64,000 nucleotides of DNA from Lysinibacillus sp. KCTC 33748 (GCF_002237755.1 NZ_MWSJ01000002.1:124001-188000); one strand, 5' to 3'. Shown: positions 1-9,226, counted from the first letter of the stretch. A program made the numbers and translations. Notes: generated by a model from the sequence alone, not told the origin.

Positions 1-132
1 GAGGAAGTAAATGTTGTTTGGCTACCAGCGATTCCGTTAGAAAGTATGGATAAAGGTGTGAAAAACTCTATTCTTGAAGATCAATTGCGACAAGTTATTC
101 CGATGCTTTCGACCAAATGGGCACAGATTTAA
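1..132 (+). CDS. ypiF: YpiF-like protein (DUF2487), C-terminal part only
   Basis: An open frame runs from the window edge to TAA at 130-132 and encodes the last 43 residues of a protein ending in MLSTKWAQI. It sits just upstream of qcrA, where Bacillus carries ypiF, a DUF2487 protein of unknown function. The assignment rests mainly on gene order plus a plausible C-terminus; the start lies outside the window. Confidence 0.6.
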   Translation, partial: EEVNVVWLPAIPLESMDKGVKNSILEDQLRQVIPMLSTKWAQI

Positions 133-184
133 CAATTTGTTTCAATAAATGTTCACATTCTCCAGCTTTCCACAGAATGCTATA

Positions 185-213
185 TTGACCAAGCTATGGA
201 GTTGATATATCAT
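185..213 (+). promoter_or_regulatory. Candidate sigma-A promoter of the qcr operon
   Basis: TTGACC at 185-190 and TATCAT at 208-213 are 17 bases apart and lie about 75 bases before qcrA. Both hexamers match the consensus at five of six positions. No other candidate of this quality is seen in the gap between ypiF and qcrA. Confidence 0.5.
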
Positions 214-286
214 AGATATGTCCTAGTATTACTATTTGTAAAAAAATGTCCGTTGGACTGACCTTTAAGTTAGAGGGGGGAAAAAA

Positions 287-793
287 ATGAGTAATAATCG
301 AGTTTCACGTCGTCAATTCCTAAGCTATACACTAACTGGTGTAGGTGGCTTTATGGCGGCAGGTATGCTGATGCCGATGCTTCGTTTTGCAATTGACCCA
401 GTACTACAAAAACATACTGGTGGGGACTTTATAAAGACAGAGCATAAAATCGCTGATATTACTAAAGAACCTATTAAAGTTGACTTAAAATTTGAACAAG
501 TTGATGCATGGTACAAATCAGAGGTAACAAACGTAGCGTGGGTTTTCAAAGAAGGCGATCAAATCGTTGCATTATCTCCTGTTTGTAAGCACTTAGGTTG
601 TATGGTGAACTGGGGAGAAGATTCTGCACACCCAGATCAATTCTTCTGTCCTTGTCATGCTGGACGTTACGAGAAGAATGGTAAAAACATACCAGGAACA
701 CCACCAACAGGTCCGTTGGATGAATATGAAGTTAAAGAAGAAGATGGTTACTTATTGCTTGGTCCAACTAAAGCAAATACTCTAGTTAAGTAA
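287..793 (+). CDS. qcrA: Menaquinol:cytochrome c reductase, Rieske iron-sulfur subunit
   Basis: A 168-residue Rieske protein of the bc-type complex that moves electrons from menaquinol to cytochrome c at the cytoplasmic membrane. The N-terminus has a twin-arginine-like SRRQF followed by a hydrophobic segment (about residues 8-37). The two [2Fe-2S] ligand boxes CKHLGC and CPCHAGRY are intact around residues 102-127, followed by the GTPPTGPL loop typical of the family. A very strong AGAGGGGGG ribosome binding site precedes ATG. It is the first gene of the qcrABC operon. Confidence 0.97.
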   Translation: MSNNRVSRRQFLSYTLTGVGGFMAAGMLMPMLRFAIDPVLQKHTGGDFIKTEHKIADITKEPIKVDLKFEQVDAWYKSEVTNVAWVFKEGDQIVALSPVCKHLGCMVNWGEDSAHPDQFFCPCHAGRYEKNGKNIPGTPPTGPLDEYEVKEEDGYLLLGPTKANTLVK

Positions 794-807
794 GGGGGTA
801 CAAAACA

Positions 808-1482
808 GTGCTAAATAAAATTTATGATTGGGTCGATGAACGCTTAGATATTACACCTATTTGGCGTGATATTGCCGACCACGAAGTGCCAGAGCACGTG
901 AACCCTGCACATCATTTTTCAGCATTCGTTTACTGTTTCGGTGGATTAACTTTCTTCATCACGGTAATTCAAATACTATCAGGTATGTTTTTAACAATGT
1001 ACTATGTACCAGACGTAGTGAATGCTTGGAAATCAGTTTATTATTTACAAAACGAAGTAGCATTTGGTGAAATCGTACGCGGTATGCACCACTGGGGAGC
1101 TTCATTAGTAATCGTAATGATGTTCTTACACACGCTTCGTGTATTCTTCACAGGTTCTTATAAGAAACCACGTGAATTAAACTGGATGGTTGGTGTAGGG
1201 ATTTTTGGTGTAATGATGGGTCTTGGTTTTACAGGATACTTATTACCATGGGATATGAAAGCATTATTCGCTACAAAAGTAGGTATCGAAATTGCTGCAT
1301 CTGTACCGTTTATCGGTGAATGGATTAAAATCTTATTAGCGGGTGACTCAACTATTCTTGGTGCTCAAACGTTAACACGATTCTTTGCGATTCATGTATT
1401 CTTCTTACCTGCAGTATTGTTTGGGTTACTTGCAGCACACTTTATCATGATTCGTCGTCAAGGAATTTCAGGGCCGTTGTAA
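808..1482 (+). CDS. qcrB: Menaquinol:cytochrome c reductase, cytochrome b subunit
   Basis: A 224-residue b6-type cytochrome b that carries the haem b groups and quinol site of the complex. The start is GTG at 808, 7 bases after a TAAGGGGG site that overlaps the qcrA stop. Histidine pairs in the membrane helices are visible (MHHWGASLVIVMMFLHTLR and FFAIHVFFLPAVLFGLLAAH), as is GYLLPWDMKAL of the quinol site. Length and topology fit the Bacillus QcrB (four helices), with the remaining helices carried by QcrC. Confidence 0.97.
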   Translation: MLNKIYDWVDERLDITPIWRDIADHEVPEHVNPAHHFSAFVYCFGGLTFFITVIQILSGMFLTMYYVPDVVNAWKSVYYLQNEVAFGEIVRGMHHWGASLVIVMMFLHTLRVFFTGSYKKPRELNWMVGVGIFGVMMGLGFTGYLLPWDMKALFATKVGIEIAASVPFIGEWIKILLAGDSTILGAQTLTRFFAIHVFFLPAVLFGLLAAHFIMIRRQGISGPL

Positions 1483-1524
1483 TAGTTCTTGACGGTTCGA
1501 TGATTTTTTAAAGGAGGGGACATA

Positions 1525-2319
1525 ATGCATCGCGGAAAAGGAATGAAATTTGTTGGTGATTCTCGTATTAAAGCGAATCACAAAATGCCGAACGTTCCAA
1601 AGGATTATTCCGAATATCCAGGTAAGACGGAAGCTTTCTGGCCGAACTTCTTACTAAAAGAATGGATGGTTGGTGCTGTATTTTTAATAGCTTATTTATT
1701 ATTAACAGTTGCACATCCATCACCTCTTGAAGGACCAGCTGATCCAACAAGAGCATACGTGCCATTACCGGACTGGTACTTCTTATTCATGTATCAATTA
1801 TTAAAATACTCATATGCTTCAGGTCCATATAATGTTATTGGAGCAATTGTAATTCCAGGTCTTGCATTTGGAGCGCTATTATTAATGCCATTTTTAGATA
1901 AAAGTCCAGAACGTCGTCCATCTAAACGCCCATTACCAACAGCGTTTATGTTATTGACATTGGCTGCTATGTTCTACTTAACTTGGGAGTCAGTTGTTAA
2001 CCATGACTGGGAAGCTCAAAAAGCTATGGGTGCAATTGTAGAAGAGGTTGAGGTTGATATTGATGAATCTCTACCAGGATTTGCAATTTGGAACGGTGAC
2101 ACTGGTGAACAAGCTAAAACTTGTATCGGCTGTCATGCTGCTGACTTAAAAGGTGGTCCAGCGGCTCCAGCATTAGTTGGTAATAAACTAACAGCTGAAG
2201 AAGTAGAAGATATTATCCACAATGGTCGTGGCAATATGCCAGCTGGTGCTTTCGCTGGTACAGATGAAGAAGCGAAACAATTAGCTGAATTTATTGCGAG
2301 CTTAAAGGCTAAGGAATAA
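1525..2319 (+). CDS. qcrC: Menaquinol:cytochrome c reductase, cytochrome b/c subunit
   Basis: A 264-residue fusion of a subunit-IV-like membrane part with a C-terminal cytochrome c domain. Residues 45-160 contain three membrane helices and the PDWYFLFMYQLLKY motif of the quinol site (PxWY variant of PEWY). Near residue 200 CIGCH is a single covalent haem c site, and NMPAGAF supplies the distal methionine. This split/fused architecture is typical of Bacillus-type complexes. AAGGAGGGG lies upstream and a terminator follows directly. Confidence 0.97.
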   Translation: MHRGKGMKFVGDSRIKANHKMPNVPKDYSEYPGKTEAFWPNFLLKEWMVGAVFLIAYLLLTVAHPSPLEGPADPTRAYVPLPDWYFLFMYQLLKYSYASGPYNVIGAIVIPGLAFGALLLMPFLDKSPERRPSKRPLPTAFMLLTLAAMFYLTWESVVNHDWEAQKAMGAIVEEVEVDIDESLPGFAIWNGDTGEQAKTCIGCHAADLKGGPAAPALVGNKLTAEEVEDIIHNGRGNMPAGAFAGTDEEAKQLAEFIASLKAKE

Positions 2320-2330
2320 GCTTTGTTTTA

Positions 2331-2358
2331 AAAGAGTCAGGAAACTGGCTCTTTTTTT
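2331..2358 (+). terminator. Terminator of qcrABC
   Basis: AAAGAGTCAG, GAAA loop, CTGGCTCTTT, then a run of T. It begins 11 bases after the qcrC stop and ends the operon. Confidence 0.9.
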
Positions 2359-2360
2359 CT

Positions 2361-2885
2361 AGTCTAATAATGTGACTGTTACAGCTTCAAAAAAGTTCCC
2401 GTACAATATATTATTGCAACAATAATATTTATTAGGATTTACATACTATTTAAGATCGAGACAAATGCCCATTCACTCCTGTGGGAAACTAGCAATTCAA
2501 TGCTGTATGTGTGAACAAACCGAGGAGGCAAAGCGGTAAGTTGTTGAAAATGCGGGGAAGTCACTAGAATTTATGTAGTGCTACACAGTGGGCAATACCA
2601 CAATATTTGATGCAGTCTATGTTTAAGAGGAATATTAGAAAAAAGCTCATCTACAAAGGTAAGGATGACATTGGTTAAAACCTAAGCTATATAAGTTGAT
2701 TTCCGTTACGACTGGGCAGGAAAGCGCCCAGTCGTAACGGAAATCAACCCTACATTATGGTTATACGTAAAAAATACTGCTACTATTCAATATTGAAAGA
2801 ACGTGGCAAATTAACGACTATTTAATACATAATAACAGACAAAAAAGGCATCTTAGTAAAGACAGAAGATAAAGGAGTTTTAATT
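2361..2885. other. Long gap between qcrC and ypjA
   Basis: No open frame with a ribosome binding site is seen in these 525 bases. The only clear structure is the 22-bp inverted repeat at 2696-2747, listed separately. The rest is AT-rich and may be degenerate sequence. The ypjA ribosome binding site is at its end. Confidence 0.5.
2696..2747. repeat. Perfect 22-bp inverted repeat; minimal copy of repeat family 1
   Basis: Arms at 2696-2717 and 2726-2747 are perfect reverse complements separated by 8 bases. The arm starts TTGATTTCCGTTACGACTGG and matches the outer ends of the longer elements at 19183, 38421 and 43775. The flank after the right arm (ACATTATGGT) also resembles the flank of those copies. 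This copy is essentially two ends joined with the inside missing. There is no T-run, so it is unlikely to be an ordinary terminator. Confidence 0.8.
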
Positions 2886-3482
2886 ATGCAAATTACACGT
2901 GCAAACGTCTGGTATCTCCTTACACATAAGTCATTTTTAATACTTTTACTTATTATCAATCTATTAGGAACTATTTACGGTTATTATTGGTACGGATGGC
3001 AGCTTGCTATAACGGAACCGATTTTTTATATTTTTGTTCCGGATAGTCCGACAGCCAGCTTATTCTTTTGCTTCGTATTGTTAGCTTGGATCATGGGGAA
3101 AAAATGGCCTCTAATGGAGGTGCTAGCCCTTATTACATTAGTTAAGTATGGAATTTGGGCTGATGTGATGAATATTTGGACGTTGATTGAAACTGGATCT
3201 ATTGGCTGGCAAGGCTGGATGCTTGTAGGCTCGCATTTTATGATGGCCTTCCAAGCGATTATATACCTTGGTAAATATGTTTTTTCATATTGGCATATTG
3301 CCGTGGCAGCCGTATGGACATTGCATAATGATGTGATTGACTATGTATTTGGCCAAATGCCGATGTACCGTGATTTAGCGGATTACACAAGCTATATCGG
3401 TTATTTTACTTTTTGGTTATCGATTGCATGCATTTTTCTAGCGATCTTCTCAATTAGGTGGCGCAAATATTTGCCGAATTAG
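2886..3482 (+). CDS. ypjA: DUF1405 membrane protein (YpjA-like)
   Basis: A 198-residue integral membrane protein with about six hydrophobic segments, rich in Trp and Tyr. Its position after qcrC and upstream of ypjC and dapB matches ypjA of Bacillus (DUF1405). The biochemical function is unknown. ATAAAGGAG lies 8 bases before ATG. Unlike the compact Bacillus arrangement, more than 500 bases and a terminator separate it from qcrC, so it probably has its own promoter. Confidence 0.8.
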   Translation: MQITRANVWYLLTHKSFLILLLIINLLGTIYGYYWYGWQLAITEPIFYIFVPDSPTASLFFCFVLLAWIMGKKWPLMEVLALITLVKYGIWADVMNIWTLIETGSIGWQGWMLVGSHFMMAFQAIIYLGKYVFSYWHIAVAAVWTLHNDVIDYVFGQMPMYRDLADYTSYIGYFTFWLSIACIFLAIFSIRWRKYLPN

Positions 3483-3530
3483 GTAATTGATTATAGAATT
3501 ATAGTATCGAGATAGAAAGGGGTTAGAAAA

Positions 3531-4217
3531 TTGTCAACAACCATGTATATTGTTTATTTTGCAATAATAATGCTACTGCCGCTTTACGCACAGATGAAAG
3601 TAAAGGGCACGTATAATAAGTTTGCAAAAGAACGTACAATGAAGGGACAAACTGGTGCAGAGATAGCGCGTGCGATTTTAGATGCAAATGGCTTATATGA
3701 TGTACGAGTTGTTCCAACACAAGGTGTATTATCTGATCATTATAATCCGGCGACAAAAACAGTTGCTTTATCGGAAAGTAACTTCTACGAGGCGAGTATT
3801 GCTGGAGCTGCAGTTGCTGCCCACGAAGTTGGCCATGCCATCCAGCATAAAGAAGCTTATTCAATGCTAACATTACGTAGTAAGCTAGTGCCGGTTGCAA
3901 ATATTTCATCAAATATGTCTTGGATATTTGTTATGATTGGTATTTTTGCAAGTAGTACAAATATGTTACTTTTAGGTATCATATTATTGGCAGCAGGTGT
4001 GGTTTTCCAATTAGTAACGTTGCCAGTAGAGTTTGATGCATCCAAGCGCGCGTTAGTGCAAATGAATTCTTTAGGGATTATTACAAATGAAGAAGAGCGT
4101 CCAGCGCGTAAAGTGTTAAGCGCTGCAGCATTAACATATGTTGCCGCAGCAGCAGTAGCTGTATTAGAATTATTACGTTTAGTATTAATCTTTACAAATA
4201 TGCGAAGTGACGACTAA
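3531..4217 (+). CDS. YugP-like zinc metallopeptidase
   Basis: A 228-residue membrane-anchored putative zinc protease of the Zn_peptidase_2 (YugP) family. The N-terminal helix MYIVYFAIIMLLPLYA is followed by a soluble part with HEVGHAIQH (HExxH) around residue 98, two central hydrophobic helices and a C-terminal helix. The start is TTG at 3531 after GAAAGGGG. It occupies the place where Bacillus has ypjB, but it does not look like YpjB. Its substrate is unknown. Confidence 0.85.
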   Translation: MSTTMYIVYFAIIMLLPLYAQMKVKGTYNKFAKERTMKGQTGAEIARAILDANGLYDVRVVPTQGVLSDHYNPATKTVALSESNFYEASIAGAAVAAHEVGHAIQHKEAYSMLTLRSKLVPVANISSNMSWIFVMIGIFASSTNMLLLGIILLAAGVVFQLVTLPVEFDASKRALVQMNSLGIITNEEERPARKVLSAAALTYVAAAAVAVLELLRLVLIFTNMRSDD

Positions 4218-4222
4218 TTAAA

Positions 4223-4261
4223 GAACTTGTTGTAGTGGTATTTCACTATAGCAAGTTTTTT
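4223..4261 (+). terminator. Terminator of the YugP-like gene
   Basis: An imperfect stem AACTTGTTGTAGTG / TCACTATAGCAAGTT is followed by six T, just after the stop codon at 4217. Confidence 0.75.
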
Positions 4262-4282
4262 AATCCGTCAAATTGTAATATG

Positions 4283-4328
4283 TAAAAAAAAGCCTACCTC
4301 AACGAATGTTTTATTCGAGAGAGCAGGC
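4283..4328 (-). terminator. Terminator of the ypjC-like gene
   Basis: Read on the minus strand, GCCTGCTCTCTCGAAT pairs with ATTCGTTGAGGTAGGC and is followed by eight T. It lies just past the stop of the minus-strand gene ending at 4341. Confidence 0.75.
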
Positions 4329-4340
4329 AAATTGTTCATT

Positions 4341-5210
4341 TTAATGGAGTGGTTGTTTTTGGTCGTCGAGCGTGAAGCCTTCTCCTGCCACATCCCGTAC
4401 TTCTATTATAGAGACGAAAGCGTGAGGATCGACATCATAAACAATAGATTTTAAACGTACAACTTCATTGCGACCAATGACACAATAAATAACTTCTTTT
4501 TGTTGCTTCGTAAAATGGCCATGGCCTTCAAGTATAGTAATACCGCGTTCCATTCGTAATGCAATCATTTCAGCAATGGCGCTAGATTTTTCAGATATAA
4601 TAAGTGCTCCACGTGCTGCATAGGCTCCTTCTTGAACAAAATCAATGACGCGCGCGCCAACAAATACCGCGACAAGGGTATACATCATAGAGCGTGCATC
4701 TAAAAACGTTATCCATGACAGTGTAATGACAATTGCGTCAAAGATGAACATCGTTTTACCCATACTCCAGCCAAAATATTTATGCCCAAGGCGAGCTAAA
4801 ATATCTACACCGCCAGTTGTACCACCGAAGCGAAAGACGATACCGAGTCCTAATCCAACAAAAACTCCTGCAAAAAGTGCAACTAGTAGTAAATCATCCT
4901 CTAAATGAATAGTAAATTGATATTTTTGGAAAATTTTTAGGAAAACTGAAACAGATAAAGTTCCAACGAGCGTATAAATAAATGATTTTTTTCCAAGTAA
5001 ACGATAACCAATAATAAACATAGGAATGTTTAATAGTAAATTCATGAAGGCAGGGTCCCAGCCTAGTGTAAAATAAAGTATGAGTGTAATCCCACTTAGG
5101 CCACCTTCACCAAGTTGATTTTGCATGTTGAAGTGGACGAAGCCGAAGCTAAAAATTGCAGCTCCGAGCATTATTGCGATGATATTGATGACTTTGATCT
5201 GTTTTAGCAT
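4341..5210 (-). CDS. ypjC: YitT/DUF2179 family membrane protein (YpjC-like)
   Basis: A 289-residue protein with five to six membrane helices in residues 1-200 and a soluble C-terminal DUF2179 domain (from about 205, ending in DPHAFVSIIEVRDVAGEGF). The glycine-rich FRFGGTTGGVDILARL is typical of the YitT family. The start at 5210 (MLKQIKVIN) is preferred because AGGAGG lies just upstream; an in-frame TTG at 5234 has no such site. It is on the opposite strand to its neighbours. Transport is suspected for the family but not proven. Confidence 0.85.
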   Translation of the reverse strand: MLKQIKVINIIAIMLGAAIFSFGFVHFNMQNQLGEGGLSGITLILYFTLGWDPAFMNLLLNIPMFIIGYRLLGKKSFIYTLVGTLSVSVFLKIFQKYQFTIHLEDDLLLVALFAGVFVGLGLGIVFRFGGTTGGVDILARLGHKYFGWSMGKTMFIFDAIVITLSWITFLDARSMMYTLVAVFVGARVIDFVQEGAYAARGALIISEKSSAIAEMIALRMERGITILEGHGHFTKQQKEVIYCVIGRNEVVRLKSIVYDVDPHAFVSIIEVRDVAGEGFTLDDQKQPLH

Positions 5211-5325
5211 ATGACCTCCTGTAGTCCGAAACAATTGAAGTTGTGCTATCTATTATCTGACATTTTATTGTTTTTGACAACAATGGTGTAAATTTTATAC
5301 GATGGTAAGTAGGAGTGTGATTTAA

Positions 5326-5661
5326 ATGACTGAACAAGTAACAATGCAAGCTTTACAGCAGCGTGTGGATGATTATATAGGACAATTTAAGGAAGGTTAT
5401 TTCCCACCATTTGAGTTATTGGCTCGTCTAACTGAGGAACTTGGTGAATTGTCTCGCGAGGTACAGGACGTTTACGGGCAAAAGAAGAAAAAGAGTACAG
5501 AGGATGCTAACAGCATTGAAGAAGAATTAGGTGACTTTTTCTTTGTTTTAGTTTGCTTTGCAAATGCACAAGGCATTAAATTAGATGAAGCACTTTTACG
5601 CGTTATACATAAATTTGAAACAAGGGATAAAGATCGCTGGACTAGAAAGGATGAAGAATAA
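5326..5661 (+). CDS. ypjD: MazG-like nucleotide pyrophosphohydrolase (YpjD-like)
   Basis: A 111-residue all-alpha NTP pyrophosphohydrolase. The metal-binding EExGEL-type motif is visible as LTEELGELSREVQ and the second as EELGDFFFVLVCFANAQGI. It probably hydrolyses non-canonical or excess dNTPs to the monophosphate; the substrate is not known for this subgroup. The stop TAA overlaps the dapB ATG by one base, so the two genes are probably translationally coupled. GTAGGAGTG precedes its ATG. Confidence 0.88.
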   Translation: MTEQVTMQALQQRVDDYIGQFKEGYFPPFELLARLTEELGELSREVQDVYGQKKKKSTEDANSIEEELGDFFFVLVCFANAQGIKLDEALLRVIHKFETRDKDRWTRKDEE

Positions 5662-6458
5662 TGTCAATTCGTGTAGCTATTGCAGGACCTAGAGGAAAGA
5701 TGGGGGCTGAGGCTGTACATACGGTCATGAAGCATGACAAAATGGAATTAGTAGCTGTACTAGATTATAAGGAAGTAGGAAAAACATTAGCTGATTTGGA
5801 GATGTTTCCAGCAAGTTATACTGCTCCAATCTTTACAGACATGTCAGAGCTTGTAGAGGCAACTGCACCAGATGTATTAGTTGATTTAACAAACCCGCAT
5901 GCAGTATATAAACATACTAAAGAAGCCTTGCATTTAAATGTACGCCCTGTAATTGGTACAACGGGCTTTACAGATGCACAACTAGTGGAATTATCAGCAA
6001 TGGCTAAAGAAAAAGAGCTTGGCTGCATTATTGCTCCGAACTTTGCGATAGGGGCAATCCTTATGATGAAGTTTGCTAAGGAAGCGGCAAAATATTTACC
6101 TGATGTTGAAATTATTGAAATGCACCACGATCAAAAGTTAGATGCACCATCTGGAACAGCTGTTAAAACAGCACAATTGATTCAAGAGGTGCGAGCACAA
6201 AAAATGCAAGGACATCCAGAGGAAAAAGAAACACTTGAGGGTGCAAGAGGGGCAGAATTGGACGGCATGCGCCTTCACTCTGTTCGTTTACCAGGTTTAG
6301 TGGCACACCAACAAGTGTTATTTGGTGGAGACGGACAGCTTTTAACAATTCGTCATGATTCATTAAACCGTAATTCTTTTATGTCTGGTGTAGCATTTTG
6401 TGTAGAAGAAGTCATGAAAATGGATCAACTTGTATATGGTTTAGAAAACATCATCTAA
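5661..6458 (+). CDS. dapB: 4-hydroxy-tetrahydrodipicolinate reductase
   Basis: A 265-residue enzyme of lysine and diaminopimelate synthesis that reduces the DapA product with NAD(P)H; this also feeds dipicolinate for spores. The Rossmann motif AGPRGKMG is at residues 8-15. The substrate-binding and catalytic [15 protein letters not shown] is near residue 153. Length fits the family. It overlaps the upstream gene by one base and is followed 19 bases later by mgsA, the same order as in Bacillus. Confidence 0.97.
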   Translation: MSIRVAIAGPRGKMGAEAVHTVMKHDKMELVAVLDYKEVGKTLADLEMFPASYTAPIFTDMSELVEATAPDVLVDLTNPHAVYKHTKEALHLNVRPVIGTTGFTDAQLVELSAMAKEKELGCIIAPNFAIGAILMMKFAKEAAKYLPDVEIIEMHHDQKLDAPSGTAVKTAQLIQEVRAQKMQGHPEEKETLEGARGAELDGMRLHSVRLPGLVAHQQVLFGGDGQLLTIRHDSLNRNSFMSGVAFCVEEVMKMDQLVYGLENII

Positions 6459-6477
6459 AGATTGGGATGGAAGCATT

Positions 6478-6882
6478 ATGAAAATCGCATTAATTGCACA
6501 TGATCGCAAAAAAGATAATTTAGTACAGTTTGCTATTGCTTACCGTAATATTTTAAATGAGCATACGTTGTTTGCTACAGGTACAACAGGACAGCGCGTT
6601 ATTGAAGCTACAGGCTTAGAGGTAACACGTTTTCGTTCTGGACCACTCGGTGGCGATCAACAAATTGGCGCAATGATTGCCAATAATGATATGGACATGG
6701 TCATTTTTTTCCGTGATCCTTTAACAGCACAACCACATGAGCCAGATGTTTCTGCACTGATCCGACTTTGTGATGTTTACCAAGTGCCACTGGCCACAAA
6801 TATGGGAACTGCAGAAATATTACTAAAAGGCCTACAGGAAGGCTTTGTGGATTGGAGACTGATTCAAGAAAGACGAAATTAA
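6478..6882 (+). CDS. mgsA: Methylglyoxal synthase
   Basis: A 134-residue cytosolic enzyme turning dihydroxyacetone phosphate into methylglyoxal and phosphate, a bypass that relieves sugar-phosphate stress. Family motifs are intact: [10 protein letters not shown] at the start, FATGTTG for phosphate binding, [12 protein letters not shown], and [14 protein letters not shown] with the catalytic Asp. In Bacillus the next gene is bshB1, but here bshA follows after 33 bases. Confidence 0.97.
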   Translation: MKIALIAHDRKKDNLVQFAIAYRNILNEHTLFATGTTGQRVIEATGLEVTRFRSGPLGGDQQIGAMIANNDMDMVIFFRDPLTAQPHEPDVSALIRLCDVYQVPLATNMGTAEILLKGLQEGFVDWRLIQERRN

Positions 6883-6915
6883 AAAAAGGCGTGATTTAGA
6901 AAGGATGATAATCGA

Positions 6916-8061
6916 ATGAAAAAGCTAAAAATCGGCATTACCTGTTATCCAACTGTTGGAGGCTCTGGTGTTATTGCAACAGAATTAGGAAAAATGCTTG
7001 CAGAGAGAGGACACGAGATTCATTTCATCACCTCAAGCGTACCATTTCGATTGAATAAAATTTATCCAACCGTCTTTTTCCATGAAGTAGAAGTTAATAA
7101 TTATTCAGTATTTCAATATTCGCCATATGATATAGCATTAGCGAGTAAAATGGCGGACGTGATTAAGGATGAAGAGCTAGATGTGCTTCATGTGCATTAT
7201 GCAATACCACATGCGGTCTGTGCTGTCTTAGCTCGTGAAATGAGTGGTCGTGACATTGGGATTGTCACAACGCTACATGGTACAGATATTTCGGTACTTG
7301 GGCAGGATTCCACTCTTTCACAGGCAATTAAGTATGGCATTGACAAATCTGATATCGTAACGACAGTGTCAGAGGCATTAAAGCAACAAACCTATGAGCT
7401 TATCGATACAGTAAAGCCGATTAATACGATTTACAACTTTGTAGATGAACGTGAATACTTCCCGCGCAATTCAGGAAGCCTAAAGGAACAATTCGGAATT
7501 GAAGAAGACGAAAAAGTTATTATTCACGTATCTAATTTCCGTAAAATTAAGAATCTTCCTCATATAATAGACGCATTTATGAAGATTCGCGCAAACATGA
7601 AGGCAAAACTGTTGCTTGTAGGAGATGGACCTGAAAAGCATCGTGTAATGGATCAAGTAAAGGAAAGTCCTTACATGAAGGATGTTTTATTTTTAGGTAA
7701 ACAAGAAAATTTAGCTGAATTGTATGCAATCAGTGACCTTAAATTATTACTATCACAGCAAGAATCATTCGGATTAGTCTTACTTGAAGCAATGGCTTGT
7801 GGTGTACCTTGTATTGGATCGGCTGTAGGTGGTATTCCAGAAGTCATTGAACACGGTGTAGACGGTTTTATAGTGGAATTAGGAGATACAGACGCAGTGG
7901 CAGAATATGCTGTGAACCTCTTGAGTGATGAAGAGAAATTACAACGTTTCCGTGAAGCAGCCATTTGTGCTGTTGATGAAAAATTCCATTCATCAAAAAT
8001 TGTAGAACAATATGAAAAATTGTATGAAAAGGTTGCTGAAAGAAATCATGCAAAACAATAA
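6916..8061 (+). CDS. bshA: N-acetyl-alpha-D-glucosaminyl L-malate synthase (bacillithiol)
   Basis: A 381-residue GT-B, GT4-family glycosyltransferase that joins UDP-GlcNAc and malate in the first step of bacillithiol synthesis. Visible motifs are the N-terminal YPTVGGSGVIATELG loop, LHGTDISVLG, and the ESFGLVLLEAMACG nucleotide-sugar site (EX7E). The deacetylase gene bshB1, normally just upstream, is missing here. It ends 14 bases inside the cca reading frame, so bshA and cca are probably co-translated. Confidence 0.95.
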   Translation: MKKLKIGITCYPTVGGSGVIATELGKMLAERGHEIHFITSSVPFRLNKIYPTVFFHEVEVNNYSVFQYSPYDIALASKMADVIKDEELDVLHVHYAIPHAVCAVLAREMSGRDIGIVTTLHGTDISVLGQDSTLSQAIKYGIDKSDIVTTVSEALKQQTYELIDTVKPINTIYNFVDEREYFPRNSGSLKEQFGIEEDEKVIIHVSNFRKIKNLPHIIDAFMKIRANMKAKLLLVGDGPEKHRVMDQVKESPYMKDVLFLGKQENLAELYAISDLKLLLSQQESFGLVLLEAMACGVPCIGSAVGGIPEVIEHGVDGFIVELGDTDAVAEYAVNLLSDEEKLQRFREAAICAVDEKFHSSKIVEQYEKLYEKVAERNHAKQ

Positions 8062-9226
8062 AGAATGGCAAGCGGCCTATTCAGTTATTGAACAACTAGA
8101 AAACGCGGGCTTTGAAGCAGTAATCGTCGGTGGTGCGGTACGAGATGCCATACTCGGTCGCCCTGCCCATGATGTAGATGTTGCAACAAACGCCATGCCA
8201 GACGAAGTAAAATCTGTCTTTAATCACACGGTTGATATAGGAATTCAGCATGGGACGGTACTTGTTATCGTGCCAGCTGGATCGGTGGAGGTAACGACAT
8301 ATCGCACAGATGGGGAATATACAGATCACCGTAGACCAGAGGAAGTGCAATTTGTACGTTCGCTAAAAGATGATCTACAGCGCCGAGACTTTACGATGAA
8401 TGCTATAGCGATGCGTCGTGATGGCTCATTTGTTGATTTTTACGGGGGGCGTCAAGATATTGAGGCTGGTGTCATTCGAGCAGTAGGTGACGCACAGAAA
8501 CGCTTTTCGGAAGATGCATTACGAATGCTGCGAGCCGTACGTTTTTCAGCGCAACTAGGTTTTCTAATTGAATCAGAAACCTTGCAAGCAATGCAGGGCA
8601 AGGCTGATACTATTTCTTGGATTGCAAAGGAGCGTATAAAGGCAGAGCTCGATAAGCTATGGGTAGGGAAAGATGTTTTTAATGGTATAAGAAAGCTTGA
8701 GGAAAGTAGCTTAGTGAATCATTTAAGTGGTACTTTTCAAGCAGATGACTGGTGTAAATTTAACACGCAGGACAAGCTATTAGGCTGGGCATATTTTTCA
8801 ATGTTACAGGGTGATCATTGGCGAGAAGTGCTAGGTAACTATCGTTTATCGAATAAAGAGATGGCATTTGTAAAAGGTGTGCTAGCAGCCATAAAGGCTT
8901 TAAAAAATGGCTGGACGAATATGGATTACTTTTCGCATACACAACAGGAACTCGAGGCAGCTTGTTATTTTGCCGAGCTGAGACAGCTTGACGTTCAAAT
9001 ACCACAGCAAAGTATACAAGAAATTCAGACAAAGCTTCCCATTAGACACAAGCAAGAGCTTGTTGTAAACGGGACGAATTTATTAAAATGGTCTGGAATA
9101 AAAGGTGGCCCATGGGTAAAAGAAGCATTGCAGGCAATGCTTGAAGCGGTTGTCAATGGCGAACTTCAAAATGACCGACAGCACATAAAGAATTGGATAG
9201 AACATGATTATTTCAAAAAAGAATGA
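8048..9226 (+). CDS. cca: CCA-adding tRNA nucleotidyltransferase
   Basis: A 392-residue class II nucleotidyltransferase that builds or repairs the 3' CCA end of tRNA. The N-terminal catalytic part shows VGGAVRDAILGRPAHDVDVA with the metal-binding DxD, and RRDFTMNAIA. The neck and body follow (EDALRMLRAVRFSAQLGF). The start at 8048 (MQNNKEWQ) is chosen over an in-frame ATG at 8012 inside bshA, since the shorter form aligns with known proteins; it still overlaps bshA by 14 bases. Confidence 0.95.
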   Translation: MQNNKEWQAAYSVIEQLENAGFEAVIVGGAVRDAILGRPAHDVDVATNAMPDEVKSVFNHTVDIGIQHGTVLVIVPAGSVEVTTYRTDGEYTDHRRPEEVQFVRSLKDDLQRRDFTMNAIAMRRDGSFVDFYGGRQDIEAGVIRAVGDAQKRFSEDALRMLRAVRFSAQLGFLIESETLQAMQGKADTISWIAKERIKAELDKLWVGKDVFNGIRKLEESSLVNHLSGTFQADDWCKFNTQDKLLGWAYFSMLQGDHWREVLGNYRLSNKEMAFVKGVLAAIKALKNGWTNMDYFSHTQQELEAACYFAELRQLDVQIPQQSIQEIQTKLPIRHKQELVVNGTNLLKWSGIKGGPWVKEALQAMLEAVVNGELQNDRQHIKNWIEHDYFKKE

